From assembly GCA_013791905.1 (NCBI GenBank), contig VMSX01000011.1:124001-188000 (forward strand): 64,000 nt of DNA, written 5' to 3'. Position 1 is the stretch's first letter; each line of letters starts with the position of its first letter. The translations under genes were made by a program, and so were the position numbers. Under the pieces are notes generated by a model. That model ran no database searches. It saw only the letters and a program-made list of their open reading frames with translations, and was not told the DNA's origin. Of the stretch, positions 17,001 through 26,017 are shown piece after piece. Origin of the DNA: Rhodocyclaceae bacterium (GTDB lineage Bacteria; Pseudomonadota; Gammaproteobacteria; Burkholderiales; Rhodocyclaceae).

Positions 17001-17891
17001 CAGGGTCAATACCGGCAGCTCCGGCTGCAAGCGTACGGCAACGTCGGCAAGCCGCAAATCGGCAGTGAATTTCGTCGGCAGCCGTTTGTCGAAACTTAAC
17101 CAGAGGCGCAGTTCGCCGTGGCCGCGGGATAAATCCAGTGGCGCATCAAACCAGGGTGCCCATGCCGCAAGGTCGGTTCGTCCGACGTCGGCATACAGTT
17201 CGCCGCGCCAGGCGGACGGGTCGTCCGGATCGCGGCCGATCAGATTGCCGCGCAAATCAAACCGCGAAGCCAACTGGGCGGGGAGTTCGGCACTCAGTCC
17301 AAAGCTGTGATGACTGCCAGAATTCTTCAGTTCGAAATTCAGTTGCTGCAATTCCAGCGGCGGTGCACCACGTTGTTCGTCATGCCAGACGATGCTGGCA
17401 TCGCGGACAATAACCCGGGCTTGTTCCAGCAACCATTCTGCAAAATTACCCTCACCATCATTCTTCACTGGCAGGCCGGCGACAAACACCTCGCCGCTGG
17501 CAGTGCGGCGCACTTCGAGCGTCGGAGCAATAATTTCCAGCCGATGGAAGCGCGGTTGCAAACGCCACAATGATGCCCAGCCAATCTCGGCATCGACCAG
17601 GTCGAAAGCCAGCGCCGGCCGCCCCTCGCGGTCATGCACTTGCAGCTTGCTGATGTGCAGGCGTGGGCGCAGCCCGGGCCATTCCGCAGTCAGTGCACCG
17701 ATCTTGACGGGCAGGCCAATGGCGCGCGAAAGTTGTTGCTCGATCGCGCCACGATAGGCGGCAATCTCGGGCATGATGAGATAGCGCCCGGTGAGTATCA
17801 GCAGGGCCGCCGCGAAGTAAATTACCAACAACACACGCCCGCCCCACACCATCAGCGCGCGCAGCGCTGGATGGAAGCTGGCAAGACCCAT
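14043..17891 (-). CDS. yhdP: YhdP family AsmA-like envelope protein
   Basis: 1282 residues from MGLASFHPALRALM; a TTG nine codons earlier is an alternative. One N-terminal membrane anchor (VLLVIYFAAALLILTG) is followed by a very long periplasmic beta-rich region and an AsmA-like C-terminal part (ARVLLSGQVNLIDETQNLKVRVQPAL, then AGAVAWLAQKALSDPLDQVFAFEYTVTGPW). YhdP, TamB and YdbH are bridge-like proteins linked to phospholipid transport to the outer membrane. Length and position next to tldD match the family. It is the first gene of the yhdP-nit-tldD run and is divergent from glnE, with a 129-bp gap holding a 12-bp direct repeat (GGGTCTAACTGC twice, 17944-17967). Confidence 0.92.
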   Translation of the reverse strand: MGLASFHPALRALMVWGGRVLLVIYFAAALLILTGRYLIMPEIAAYRGAIEQQLSRAIGLPVKIGALTAEWPGLRPRLHISKLQVHDREGRPALAFDLVDAEIGWASLWRLQPRFHRLEIIAPTLEVRRTASGEVFVAGLPVKNDGEGNFAEWLLEQARVIVRDASIVWHDEQRGAPPLELQQLNFELKNSGSHHSFGLSAELPAQLASRFDLRGNLIGRDPDDPSAWRGELYADVGRTDLAAWAPWFDAPLDLSRGHGELRLWLSFDKRLPTKFTADLRLADVAVRLQPELPVLTLQQLEGRLAGRRTSDGFAGEIQRLSLATDDGIVVPPTDASLKINTVIRPRGDETGGEFRANGLDLAAWSALANHLPLPDEVRLRLQTYAPRGILSGLELSWRGPLEAPVRWQVKSRFADLGLVAHEKMPGFAGISGRLEGDERAGQIHVDSQNARIELPTVFEEPLLTLTNLTAEIGWQAPAGRTGQFDLSIARLVFANQDAGGEMSGRYRYTGKGPGDIDLSAKLTRGEGLAVWRYMPLVVGKGTREWLRTGIVGGQATGATLRLKGPLEHFPFRDNKHGIFQVKGGFQGATLDYANGWPKITGIDGELLFEGVRMLIRGQRATLSGVRLSNVTAEIPDLEMHEEILTVAGRASGATQQFLDFIEASPVGERIDHFTQAMTASGKGELDLKLVFPLRHMTDSQVQGRYRFADNQLRVLPELPLFTSAQGELSFTGDRLLAKNLRARLFGSPLTVDLTSAPGGIVRVNAAGTMSALALRQEYSRRALDHLSGETSWRANVTVKKPGAEIRIESNLVGLASSLPEPFNKSTLDAANLRVEGRIEASRDDWTASLGQNAAGRLQQAGDKEGWRGRVALGESAVRQLQALPAAQSLPERGVSLAIAQTRLDLDVWRRLQDSPATGNRKANAPGMMLSALELKSAELRVFGRNFHDVQLTGSRAEQRWRFNVDGREAKGQLQWDEAGAGRITGRFAHLTLLAAETTQPAVVEDGNQELPAVDLQIDNFRLRDMKLGEVQVNAENREGAWRAKVEVKNDAAHLTGEGHWRPSYTAPETALKFKLDANNAEKLLVRLGLPDAMRRGEAIIEGDVTWRGGPFTFDLPSLAGNLKVDAAKGQFKKLEPGVGRLLGVLSLQSLPRRISLDFRDVFSEGFAFDSITGTANIGRGLMKTDELNIRGPSARVLLSGQVNLIDETQNLKVRVQPALGESIAVGAMMLNPVAGAVAWLAQKALSDPLDQVFAFEYTVTGPWSDPKVEKLNRNPPLENRQP

Positions 17892-18020
17892 CGAAGGTCG
17901 TAGAAGTGGTGCAGGCAAGGGGCGGGGGGAGGCTAGAATGTAAGGGTCTAACTGCGGGTCTAACTGCGGATTTCACGGCGGCGGCCTGAGCTGCAGCCCC
18001 AACCAAGCGAATTTTAATCC

Positions 18021-20720
18021 ATGACAGCCCCGACCCTCCTGCAAACCATCCCGGTCGATTATTCCCGTTATCTGGCCCGACTGGTACAGGCTAGGCCGGA
18101 GATGGCTGCCGCAATCGACGCCGCGCTGAGCGTTGACGCCCGCGCCCTTGATGCTGCAGCACTCAAACGCTGGCTGGATGAAACACCACTCAACGAAGAC
18201 ACCCTGAAACCGGCGTTGCGCCGCCTGCGACAGCGTGCCATGGCCCATATCGCCAGCCGCGACCTGGCTGGCCTTGCCGACCTGGCCGAAGTGGTCGAAA
18301 GCATGACGCTGCTCGCCGAAACGGTTGTCACCGCTGCGCTCACCGTCACAGAAGCAAGTTTGGTGACACGTTACGGCATTCCGCAGAACCCGACAGGCGA
18401 GCGTCAGCCGCTGATTGTCATCGGCATGGGCAAACTTGGCGGCCGTGAGTTGAATGTCTCATCCGACATCGACCTTATTTTTGTCTATCCCGAAGACGGC
18501 GACACCGCCGGCAATAATGAGGGCAGCCGTTCGATTTCCAACTTCGAATTCTTCTCCCGCGTCGGCAAGGGACTGATCAACGCACTCGCCGACATCACTG
18601 GCGATGGCCAGGTCTTTCGCGTCGACATGCGGCTACGGCCCAACGGCGACTCCGGGCCGCTGGTGTGCTCCTTCGACATGCTGGAGAACTACTTCATCAC
18701 CCAGGGCCGCGAGTGGGAGCGCTATGCCTGGATCAAGGCACGCCCCATTGCGCTCAGCAACACAAGCGAGCACTGCACAGAGCTTGATAACATTCGCCAG
18801 CACTTCGTCTTCCGCAAATATCTCGATTTCGGCGCCATCAATGCCATGCGCGACCTGCACGTGCAGATTCGCCGCGAAGTGGCGCGAAAGGATATGACCA
18901 ACAACGTCAAGCTTGGCCCGGGCGGCATCCGCGAAATCGAATTCATCGCCCAGGTCTTTCAGTTGATTCGCGGCGGCCGCGACCGCACGCTACAGATCAA
19001 GCCAACCCTTGAAGTGTTGAAATTGTTGGTGGACCGCGACCAGCTTGATCTCGACGCTGTCGTCGAATTGTCATCGGCCTATCGTTTCCTGCGTCGCCTC
19101 GAACATCGTCTGCAGTATCTGGACGACGCCCAGACCCATGCCTTGCCCGAAAACCCCGACGATCAGGCGCGCGTAGCGCAAGCGATGGGTTTCGGCAATT
19201 ACGAGGCGCTGCTGATGGAGCTGGACGACCACCGCCAGACTGTGTCCAGTCATTTTGAAGCAATCTTTGCCGACCCCAACGAAACCGATCATGCGCTGGA
19301 CCCGGTCTGGTCGGATGCCGATGGTCATGGCACGGAACTTGCGCAGCTTGGATTTCACGACACCGCCGCGCTCTGCGCGCGCCTCGCCGCGCTGCGCAAC
19401 GGCAGCCGTTACCGGCTGATGAGCGAAAAGACTCGGACGCTCTTCGACACGCTGGTACCGCGTGCGATCCAGGCGGCCGCTGCCGCGCCCAACCCGGACG
19501 AGACGTTGTCGCGCATGCTCGATCTGCTTGAAGCGATCAGCCGACGTGCCGCCTATCTTGCTCTCCTGCTGCAATACCCGCAGGCCCTGGGGCAAGTGGC
19601 GCGCATTGCCAGCGCCTCGTCCTGGGCAGCAGACTATCTACTAAATCACCCGGTGCTCCTCGACGAACTGCTCGATCTGCGGCTGCTGCAAATGCCGCCG
19701 GACTGGCCGGCGTTTCGTCAGCAACTGACCGAGCAGACCGATGCGCTGGAACCCGACACCGAGCAACAGATGGACGCCTTGCGCGAAGCGCACCACGCCC
19801 AGGTATTCCGCCTGGTCAGCCAGGACGTCGCTGAACTTCTGCGGCTGGAAAAACTTTCGGATCACCTTTCCGAACTCGCCGACATCATGGTCGACCGCAC
19901 GATTACGCTCGCCTGGCGCAAGCTGCTCAAGCGGCACCGCGAGACGCCCGCCTTCGCCGTCATCAGCTACGGCAAGCTCGGCGGCAAGGAACTCGGCTAC
20001 GCCTCGGACCTCGACCTGGTCTACCTCTTCGACGACCCCGCCCCGGAAGCCGCCGAGATCTACGCCAAGCTGGGCACCCGCATCAACACTTGGCTGTCGT
20101 CGCGCACCGCCGCCGGCATTCTGTTCGAAACCGACTTGCGCTTGCGGCCGAACGGCGATGCCGGCCTGGTCGTCAGCTCGCTGGCCGCCTTTCGCAAATA
20201 TCAGCTCGAATCGGCCTGGATCTGGGAACACCAGGCGCTCACCCGGGCGCGCTTCACCGCTGGCGACCCGATGATCGGCGCCGCCTTCGAAAAGATTCGC
20301 TGCGAAGTGCTGCGGCAGCGGCGTGACCGTGCCAAGCTGCGCGAAGAAGTGCTGGCGATGCGCCGGAAAATGAGCGACAACCTGGCCAGCCGGGGCGATG
20401 CTGAAGCTTTTGACCTGAAACACGATCCCGGCGGCCTGGTCGATGTCGAATTCATCGTGCAATACCTGATCCTTGCCTACGCCTGCGACCATCCGCAACT
20501 CACCGGCAACCTCGGCAACATCGCGCTGCTGCGCATCGCCGCCGAGTGCGGACTGGTTCCCGCCCAGCTCGCCGAAGAGGTGCGCGACGCCTACCGCGAA
20601 TACCGGCGCCTGCAACACCTGCAGCGGCTGAACAATCTGGCCAGCCGCGTCGAGGCAGCACAACTCACGAACTACGCCGCAGCGGTGCGCGCGCTGTGGG
20701 AACACGTGTTTGCCGCATGA
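18021..20720 (+). CDS. glnE: Bifunctional glutamine synthetase adenylyltransferase/deadenylase
   Basis: 899 residues, the normal length. It adds AMP to or removes it from glutamine synthetase in response to PII and glutamine. Two nucleotidyltransferase modules are visible: GMGKLGGRELNVSSDIDLIFVY near residue 134 (deadenylylase half) and SYGKLGGKELGYASDLDLVYLF near residue 648 (adenylylase half), each with the G-S/D-D-x-D metal motif. The conserved LGPGGIREIEFIAQ and DPGGLVDVEFIVQY regions follow each catalytic core. The short upstream gap is shared with divergent yhdP. No ribosome site stands out before the ATG. Confidence 0.97.
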   Translation: MTAPTLLQTIPVDYSRYLARLVQARPEMAAAIDAALSVDARALDAAALKRWLDETPLNEDTLKPALRRLRQRAMAHIASRDLAGLADLAEVVESMTLLAETVVTAALTVTEASLVTRYGIPQNPTGERQPLIVIGMGKLGGRELNVSSDIDLIFVYPEDGDTAGNNEGSRSISNFEFFSRVGKGLINALADITGDGQVFRVDMRLRPNGDSGPLVCSFDMLENYFITQGREWERYAWIKARPIALSNTSEHCTELDNIRQHFVFRKYLDFGAINAMRDLHVQIRREVARKDMTNNVKLGPGGIREIEFIAQVFQLIRGGRDRTLQIKPTLEVLKLLVDRDQLDLDAVVELSSAYRFLRRLEHRLQYLDDAQTHALPENPDDQARVAQAMGFGNYEALLMELDDHRQTVSSHFEAIFADPNETDHALDPVWSDADGHGTELAQLGFHDTAALCARLAALRNGSRYRLMSEKTRTLFDTLVPRAIQAAAAAPNPDETLSRMLDLLEAISRRAAYLALLLQYPQALGQVARIASASSWAADYLLNHPVLLDELLDLRLLQMPPDWPAFRQQLTEQTDALEPDTEQQMDALREAHHAQVFRLVSQDVAELLRLEKLSDHLSELADIMVDRTITLAWRKLLKRHRETPAFAVISYGKLGGKELGYASDLDLVYLFDDPAPEAAEIYAKLGTRINTWLSSRTAAGILFETDLRLRPNGDAGLVVSSLAAFRKYQLESAWIWEHQALTRARFTAGDPMIGAAFEKIRCEVLRQRRDRAKLREEVLAMRRKMSDNLASRGDAEAFDLKHDPGGLVDVEFIVQYLILAYACDHPQLTGNLGNIALLRIAAECGLVPAQLAEEVRDAYREYRRLQHLQRLNNLASRVEAAQLTNYAAAVRALWEHVFAA

Positions 20721-20770
20721 AGGGTGCCGCCCCCCGTGCACCCCGTTGCCGTACAAATCCGCCAGCCCCC

Positions 20771-20776
20771 TATAAT
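20771..20776 (+). promoter_or_regulatory. Probable -10 box for the OB-fold gene
   Basis: Consensus TATAAT 62 bp before the start at 20839, with a weaker TTGCCG 19 bp upstream as a possible -35. Confidence 0.5.
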
Positions 20777-20838
20777 GCTTCACTAGCCGGCATTGCAGTT
20801 CCGGGCCGACAGACCAAAATCAATTACAGGAGTTTCCC

Positions 20839-21222
20839 ATGAGAGTTCCCTCCCTCGTTTTCGCCGGGCTGATTGCCACCCTGGGGCTGGCTTCCTTCAA
20901 TGCCCTTGCCGCAGAACCAAAATTGCAGACCGTTGCCGCGCTTAACCAGAACAAGTCAACCCTCGCCGGCCAGACGATCAAGGCCCAGGGCAATGTGGTC
21001 AAGGTCAATAACAACATCATGGGCCGCAACTTTGTCCATGTGCAGGATGGCACAGGCAAGGCGGATGCCAACAACAACAACCTGATCGTCACCAGCAAGC
21101 AAACCGCCAATGTCGGCGACAAGGTCGTCATTAGCGGGGTGGTGGTGTTGAATCGCGACTTCGGCAGCGGCTACGCTTACCCCCTGCTGATTGAGGAAGC
21201 CAGCATTACCCCGAAGAAGTAG
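20839..21222 (+). CDS. Small exported OB-fold protein (NrfJ-like)
   Basis: 127 residues. A signal peptide (MRVPSLVFAGLIATLGLASFNALAAE) is cleaved near ALAAE, leaving about 103 residues. The mature part (IKAQGNVVKVNNNIMGRNFVHVQDGTG, then VGDKVVISGVVVLNRDFGSGYAYPLLIE) has the strand pattern of single OB-fold periplasmic proteins sometimes annotated as DNA-binding or NrfJ-like. Ligand and role are unknown. AGGAG precedes the ATG, and a TATAAT box lies upstream, so it probably has its own promoter. No partner gene is evident. Confidence 0.65.
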   Translation: MRVPSLVFAGLIATLGLASFNALAAEPKLQTVAALNQNKSTLAGQTIKAQGNVVKVNNNIMGRNFVHVQDGTGKADANNNNLIVTSKQTANVGDKVVISGVVVLNRDFGSGYAYPLLIEEASITPKK

Positions 21223-21356
21223 TAAGCATCTTGCAGCTACCGCAGGATTCAAGCTTCGGCAAAATACATTTCACAGCTATACTTGTGTCATAGTAGTACC
21301 CTGTGTTCGGGGGAGGGTGGCGGTGTTTGAGTCTGTCTTTCCTATCCAGCAAACGT

Positions 21357-22448
21357 ATGGACACATTATTTGATCAAGCCGCAACCTACCTGCCACTGAT
21401 CGGCACGTCGTTTGGCGTTTTTATCGTGTTATTCGTTGCCAACTGGGCGCTGTTGGGACGCTATCCCGAGTTCGGCAACGAACGCAAGCTGCCACGCCAA
21501 CTGGTCATGCTGGGACTGACGGTGACGGGCGCCGTGGCTGTCGCGATTGTCTTGCCCGTTAGCGACAGTACGCGCAATCAGATCATTGCCCTGATCGGCG
21601 TGCTGCTTTCGGGCGTTGTGGCATTCTCCTCCACGACAGTCATTTCGAATCTCATGGCCGGGCTCATGTTGCGCATGTCGAATTCGTTTCGCGCCGGTGA
21701 CTTCATCCGCGTGGAAGAATACTTTGGCCGGGTTGCCGAGCGCGGCTTGTTCAATACCGAAATCCAGACCGAGCGACGGAATCTCGTCTATCTGTCGAAC
21801 AGCTATCTGGTGTCCCATCCCATTACCGTGGTGCGCACTTCCGGCACGATCATCGCGGCGACCTTGTCGCTGGGTTACGATGTCCATCATTCCCGGGTGC
21901 AGTCCCTGCTGATTGCCGCCGCCCAGAAAACGGGTCTTGAAGATCCTTTCGTCCAGATCGTCGAATTGGGCAATTACGCGATCACTTACCGTATTAGTGG
22001 CCTGCTTACGGAAATCAAGAGCATGCTCACAGCGCAGTCCAACCTGCACCGGACGATTCTTGACACGCTACATGAAGAAGGCATTGAAATCGTCTCCCCA
22101 ACCTTCATGAACCAGCGCCGTGTCGCCGACGACGCGAAGATCCTGCCAGCCCCTTTACACGCAGTCCCGCCGCTCGATGCATCCGAGCACGAGGAAATCG
22201 TCTTCGACAAGGCGGAAAAGGTCGAGCAACGGGAAAAAGCCAAGGTCGACCTGCAGGAACAGATCGGCAAGCTTGAGAAAAAACTGGAATCGGTCAAAGG
22301 CGAAACAAAGCAGAATATCGAGACCTCGATCGAGCAGAAACGTGAGCGCCTCGCAGTGCTTGAGAAAAAAGAGGAAACCGACCATGGCAGCCATCCGTCT
22401 CCCATTAAAAAGGGTACTGCAGCGAAAGCGATGCATACCCGCAAGTAG
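21357..22448 (+). CDS. MscS-family mechanosensitive channel with C-terminal coiled coil
   Basis: 363 residues from MDTLFDQAATYL; an in-frame start 18 codons earlier is unlikely. Three membrane segments occupy about residues 10-115; the third carries the small-residue pattern of MscS TM3 (STTVISNLMAGLMLRMSNSFRAGDFIRV), followed by the beta domain (GRVAERGLFNTEIQTERRNLVYLSNSYLVSHPITVVR). MscS-like channels open under membrane tension to release solutes during hypo-osmotic shock. Residues of about 275-350 form a charged coiled coil (EKVEQREKAKVDLQEQIGKL and onward) not present in the canonical short MscS. It appears monocistronic, and no close ribosome site is seen. Confidence 0.85.
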   Translation: MDTLFDQAATYLPLIGTSFGVFIVLFVANWALLGRYPEFGNERKLPRQLVMLGLTVTGAVAVAIVLPVSDSTRNQIIALIGVLLSGVVAFSSTTVISNLMAGLMLRMSNSFRAGDFIRVEEYFGRVAERGLFNTEIQTERRNLVYLSNSYLVSHPITVVRTSGTIIAATLSLGYDVHHSRVQSLLIAAAQKTGLEDPFVQIVELGNYAITYRISGLLTEIKSMLTAQSNLHRTILDTLHEEGIEIVSPTFMNQRRVADDAKILPAPLHAVPPLDASEHEEIVFDKAEKVEQREKAKVDLQEQIGKLEKKLESVKGETKQNIETSIEQKRERLAVLEKKEETDHGSHPSPIKKGTAAKAMHTRK

Positions 22449-22533
22449 CGGTGATCCCGAATTGCACCTGCAGGGTGCATGTGTTAAAAACGACCCCTTT
22501 TCCCGGCGGCGCCCTGCGCCAAGCTTTTAGGCA

Positions 22534-23613
22534 ATGGCAGACCCGAACAACGACTTGATGGATCTGGACTTCACCCGGCCCGGGGCTATCCCGGTCGCGG
22601 TGGAACCCAAGCCGTCCAAAAGCACAGTACCGCCGCGGATCGAGGAAGTGGCCCTGCTGTTTGCCGAGGGTGATGCGGCACGGGCCTGCACCCTGCTCGA
22701 AAGCAATTTGCATCAGGAAGAATTCGGCGCTGCCACCGAACTGGCTTGGGGCATGCTCTTCGAGCTTTACGCAATTCTGGGTAAGCGACAGGCCTTTGAG
22801 TCGCTAGCCATCGGCTTTGCCAACAAATTCGAGAAATCGCCGCCCACCTGGGCACCGACAGAAGACAGCACCTCGGCAATTGGCAAGGACGGCTTCGCCA
22901 CGGTGACGCTGTCGGGCGAACTTGGCGCCAACGCGGTACAACCGCTGCGCAAGTTGCACAGCATGGCCAGCAAAGTGCCGGGGGTGCGTCTCGATCTGGC
23001 CAAGGTCGCCGATGTCGATGATGTCGGCTGCGGCGCATTGCTGGAAACCTTGCGCGTTTTCAAGCGCCTAAAAAAGTCCTGTGTATTGGTAGGCAGCGAG
23101 CGGATCGCGGCAATGCTGGCGCCCAAGACCGTAATGGGCGAACGCCGGAATGAAGCGACATGGCTGCTGTTGCTCGAGCTCTACCAGAACCTCGACCGGC
23201 AGGAGGAATTCGAAGATACTGCGGTCGGCTATGCCGTCACCTTCGAAGTATCACCCCCGTCATGGGAAGCGCCGAAGGCATCCGCTACGGCAACAGCGGT
23301 TGCCGCGCCAGCACCAAAGCCAAAGGCCGTGGCGGCAGATTGTTGCGGACTTTCCGGCGAACTGAGCGGTGGCAACCGCGAGTCTTTCGCCGCACTGCTG
23401 ACTTACGCGGACAATAACAAGCAGGTGACCGTCAATGCCGGCGGCTTGCAACGCATGGATATTGCCTGTGCCGAAACCTTCGGCCTGCTGCTCGAGGAAC
23501 TCAAGGCGGCGAAAAAGCTTGTACGCATTCACAATGCCAACTACTTGCTGGTCGGCTTGTGGCGCTCACTGGGCATCGACAAAATCGCGTCAATCGAGCC
23601 GCGCAAGCTCTGA
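22534..23613 (+). CDS. Duplicated helical-STAS protein of unknown function
   Basis: 359 residues, no signal peptide. It has two similar modules: a helical unit ([20 protein letters not shown], ending KSPPTW) followed by a STAS domain ([19 protein letters not shown], ending at about residue 195), then a second helical unit ([20 protein letters not shown], ending VSPPSW), an Ala/Pro linker, and a second STAS-like domain. STAS domains are found in anti-sigma antagonists, lipid-asymmetry transport and sulfate transporters. No kinase partner is adjacent. Serine at the usual phosphorylation position is not obvious, so a regulatory switch is uncertain. It lies 38 bp upstream of argJ in the same direction. 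Confidence 0.7.
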   Translation: MADPNNDLMDLDFTRPGAIPVAVEPKPSKSTVPPRIEEVALLFAEGDAARACTLLESNLHQEEFGAATELAWGMLFELYAILGKRQAFESLAIGFANKFEKSPPTWAPTEDSTSAIGKDGFATVTLSGELGANAVQPLRKLHSMASKVPGVRLDLAKVADVDDVGCGALLETLRVFKRLKKSCVLVGSERIAAMLAPKTVMGERRNEATWLLLLELYQNLDRQEEFEDTAVGYAVTFEVSPPSWEAPKASATATAVAAPAPKPKAVAADCCGLSGELSGGNRESFAALLTYADNNKQVTVNAGGLQRMDIACAETFGLLLEELKAAKKLVRIHNANYLLVGLWRSLGIDKIASIEPRKL

Positions 23614-23651
23614 CGCATCAACTGCCCGGATTTTGCTGGAGAAGAAAAGTC

Positions 23652-24902
23652 ATGCCCGTCAATTACGCTACCCCCGCCGCTGACCAGCTGCATGTCGTGG
23701 CCGGCGTACGCCTCGGCGTCACCGAAGCAGGTATCCGCAAGGCCAATCGGCGCGACCTCACGGTGATCGAACTGGCCGCCGGCAGTCGCGTCGCCGGCGT
23801 ATTCACGAAGAACCGCTTCTGCGCCGCACCGGTGCAGGTCTGCCGAGAGCATCTCAAGCAGGAAGGCATTCGCGCGCTGGTGATCAATACCGGCATCGCC
23901 AACGCCGGCACCGGCGAGTCCGGCATGGAAGCCGCGCGACAGACCTGCGCAGCACTGTCTCGGCTGATGGAACTGCGCGCAACTCAGGTACTACCCTTCT
24001 CCACCGGCGTGATCCTCGAACCGCTGCCGGTCAACCGCCTCAAGGCCGGCCTGCCCGCTGCGCTCTCGACGCTCAAAGCGGACGGCTGGCACGCAGCCGC
24101 GCACGCCATCATGACTACCGACACGGTTGCCAAAGCCGCTTCGCGCCGTATCACCAACGCCAACTTTTCCGCGACGATTACCGGCATGGCCAAGGGCGCC
24201 GGCATGATCCGCCCGAATATGGCGACGATGCTCGGTTTCGTCGCCACCGACGCCGCAATTGCCCAGCCGATGCTTGAGCGCCTCGTCAAGGAAGCCGCCG
24301 ACGAATCCTTCAACTGCATCACCGTCGACGGCGACACCTCGACCAACGATTCCTTCATCCTGATCGCCACCGGCCAGGGCAATGCGAAATTCGAAACCGT
24401 CACCGCGCCGGGCTGGAATGAGTTCAAGCAGGCCGTGATCGAAGTCGCGCGCGAACTCGCGCAGGCCATCGTGCGTGACGGTGAAGGCGCCACCAAGTAC
24501 ATCGAAATCGCCGTCGAAGGCGGTCGCTCAGTCACCGAATGCAAGGCCGTCGGCTACGCCATCGGCCACTCGCCGCTCGTGAAAACCGCTTTTTTCGCCT
24601 CCGACCCCAACCTCGGCCGCATCCTCGCCGCCATCGGCTACGCCTGGAACAACGACCCCGCGCTGGCTGACCTCGACGATACTGACGTCAAAGTCTGGCT
24701 CGGTAGCGGGGAAAACGAGATCCTGGTGTCCGAAAATGGCGGCCGCGCCGCAAGCTATCAGGAAGAAGCCGGAGCCGCCATGATGAAATCCGCCGAGATC
24801 AGGATTCGTGTCGACCTGGGGCGCGGCAGCCAGGCTGCCAAAGTCTGGACCTGCGACCTGAGCTACGATTATGTGAAGATCAACGCCGATTACCGCAGCT
24901 GA
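23652..24902 (+). CDS. argJ: Bifunctional ornithine acetyltransferase/N-acetylglutamate synthase
   Basis: 416 residues from [13 protein letters not shown], with a purine-rich ribosome site (GGAGAAGAAAAG). ArgJ recycles the acetyl group between N-acetylornithine and glutamate and can also make N-acetylglutamate from acetyl-CoA. The self-cleavage site is IMTTDT near residue 154, where the second Thr becomes the N-terminal nucleophile of the beta chain. [19 protein letters not shown] and the C-terminal [17 protein letters not shown] are typical. The stop overlaps the start of the next gene by one base, indicating an operon. Confidence 0.97.
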   Translation: MPVNYATPAADQLHVVAGVRLGVTEAGIRKANRRDLTVIELAAGSRVAGVFTKNRFCAAPVQVCREHLKQEGIRALVINTGIANAGTGESGMEAARQTCAALSRLMELRATQVLPFSTGVILEPLPVNRLKAGLPAALSTLKADGWHAAAHAIMTTDTVAKAASRRITNANFSATITGMAKGAGMIRPNMATMLGFVATDAAIAQPMLERLVKEAADESFNCITVDGDTSTNDSFILIATGQGNAKFETVTAPGWNEFKQAVIEVARELAQAIVRDGEGATKYIEIAVEGGRSVTECKAVGYAIGHSPLVKTAFFASDPNLGRILAAIGYAWNNDPALADLDDTDVKVWLGSGENEILVSENGGRAASYQEEAGAAMMKSAEIRIRVDLGRGSQAAKVWTCDLSYDYVKINADYRS

Positions 24903-25555
24903 TGGCTCTGTTCTGGCTTGCCTGCGGTTGGGTCGCTTACGCCGGCCTGCATTCCCTGCTCGCCGCGCTGACGGTCAAGGCGTGGGTCACGCAGCGCTGG
25001 CCGCGTTTTGCCCCGTCATATCGCCTGACTTACAACGCCATTGCCATTGTCGCGCTGCTGCCGCTGGCATGGGCCACTTACGCCACCCCCGGCGACTGGC
25101 TGTGGCGCTGGACCGGCTTCGCCGCCTGGATCGCCAACATCCTCACCGTCGCCGCCCTCGCCGGCTTCTGGTTATCCTCCGGCACCTACGACATGGGGGA
25201 ATTTCTCGGCACGCGGCCGTGGCGCGACAAACGCAGCGATGCCGCCGAGCACGATGGGTTTCGCATCTCCCCGCTGCATCGACTGGTACGCCATCCATGG
25301 TATGCGCTAGGCTTATTGCTGATCTGGACGCGCGACATGAATGCGCCCTTCCTCGTATCGGCCGTGGCCATCTCGCTCTATTTCGTGATCGGCTCCCGCC
25401 TTGAAGAGCGCAAGCTGGAAGCCCATTTTGGCGCGGTTTACCGGGACTACAAGGAGAAAGTGCCGGGGCTGATTCCCCTGCCGTGGAAAGTCCTCTCCGT
25501 AGCCGCGGCCAAGGATCTGATACAGCGCTCAGTGCAGGGTGCGGGGCATCGCTAG
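24902..25555 (+). CDS. NnrU/isoprenylcysteine methyltransferase-like integral membrane protein
   Basis: 217 residues with five to six membrane segments. The C-terminal signature RLVRHPWYALGLLLIW and later EERKLEAHFGAVYRDYKEKVPGLIPLP places it in the superfamily of membrane methyltransferases that includes NnrU, ICMT and MddA (methanethiol S-methyltransferase). The RHPxY and E-R-L-Y-x-Y elements form the S-adenosylmethionine site in that family. The substrate cannot be decided here. Its ATG overlaps the argJ stop (TGATG). It converges on apaG, and their 3' ends overlap by 27 bp. Confidence 0.75.
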   Translation: MALFWLACGWVAYAGLHSLLAALTVKAWVTQRWPRFAPSYRLTYNAIAIVALLPLAWATYATPGDWLWRWTGFAAWIANILTVAALAGFWLSSGTYDMGEFLGTRPWRDKRSDAAEHDGFRISPLHRLVRHPWYALGLLLIWTRDMNAPFLVSAVAISLYFVIGSRLEERKLEAHFGAVYRDYKEKVPGLIPLPWKVLSVAAAKDLIQRSVQGAGHR

Positions 25556-25912
25556 GACGAACTCGGGCACCGCCGCTTCAAAGCGCAAGCCATCGTCCGC
25601 GACCATCTGATAGCTGCCGCTCATGGTGCCTACCGGCGTGGCCAGCGGGCAGCCGCTGGTGTACTCGAAAGTCTCACCCGGTTTCAACAACGGCTGATGG
25701 CCGACCACGCCCAGACCGCGCACTTCCTCCACCTTGCCATCGGCATCGGTGATGATCCAGTGGCGTGAAATGAGTTGCGCGGCCACCGTGCCGCTATTCG
25801 TCACGGTGATGGTATAGGCGAAAAAATAGCGGCCCGCATCGGGCGCGGACTGTTCGGGCAGATACTGCGTCGCCACGTCGATGGTGATTTCGTACTTTTT
25901 TGATTCGGCCAT
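25529..25912 (-). CDS. apaG: ApaG (Co2+/Mg2+ efflux protein family)
   Basis: 127 residues from MAESKKYEITIDV, the normal length; an upstream ATG adds ten residues without support. ApaG is a small immunoglobulin-like/fibronectin-type fold protein genetically linked to cobalt resistance and to Ap4A hydrolase operons; its biochemical role is unsettled. The signature segments are FFAYTITVTNSGTVAAQLISRHWIITD, VRGLGVVGHQPLLKPGETFEYTSGCPL and GTMSGSYQMV. It is transcribed away from rpe, with an AT-rich 105-bp promoter region between them. Confidence 0.95.
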   Translation of the reverse strand: MAESKKYEITIDVATQYLPEQSAPDAGRYFFAYTITVTNSGTVAAQLISRHWIITDADGKVEEVRGLGVVGHQPLLKPGETFEYTSGCPLATPVGTMSGSYQMVADDGLRFEAAVPEFVLAMPRTLH

Positions 25913-26017
25913 TGTGGCGTCCTTGCTTATAGTTGGCATCAAAAAATGTTAGCCGAGCCAATACGCGGCACCGTTAAAATCGGGCTTATTCTAATTTAAT
26001 CAATAGAGGAGATCGCC

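Noticed and set aside
17944-17967. Tandem GGGTCTAACTGC twice in the yhdP-glnE gap
   Set aside because: Only two copies; likely a local duplication, with no support as a regulatory site.
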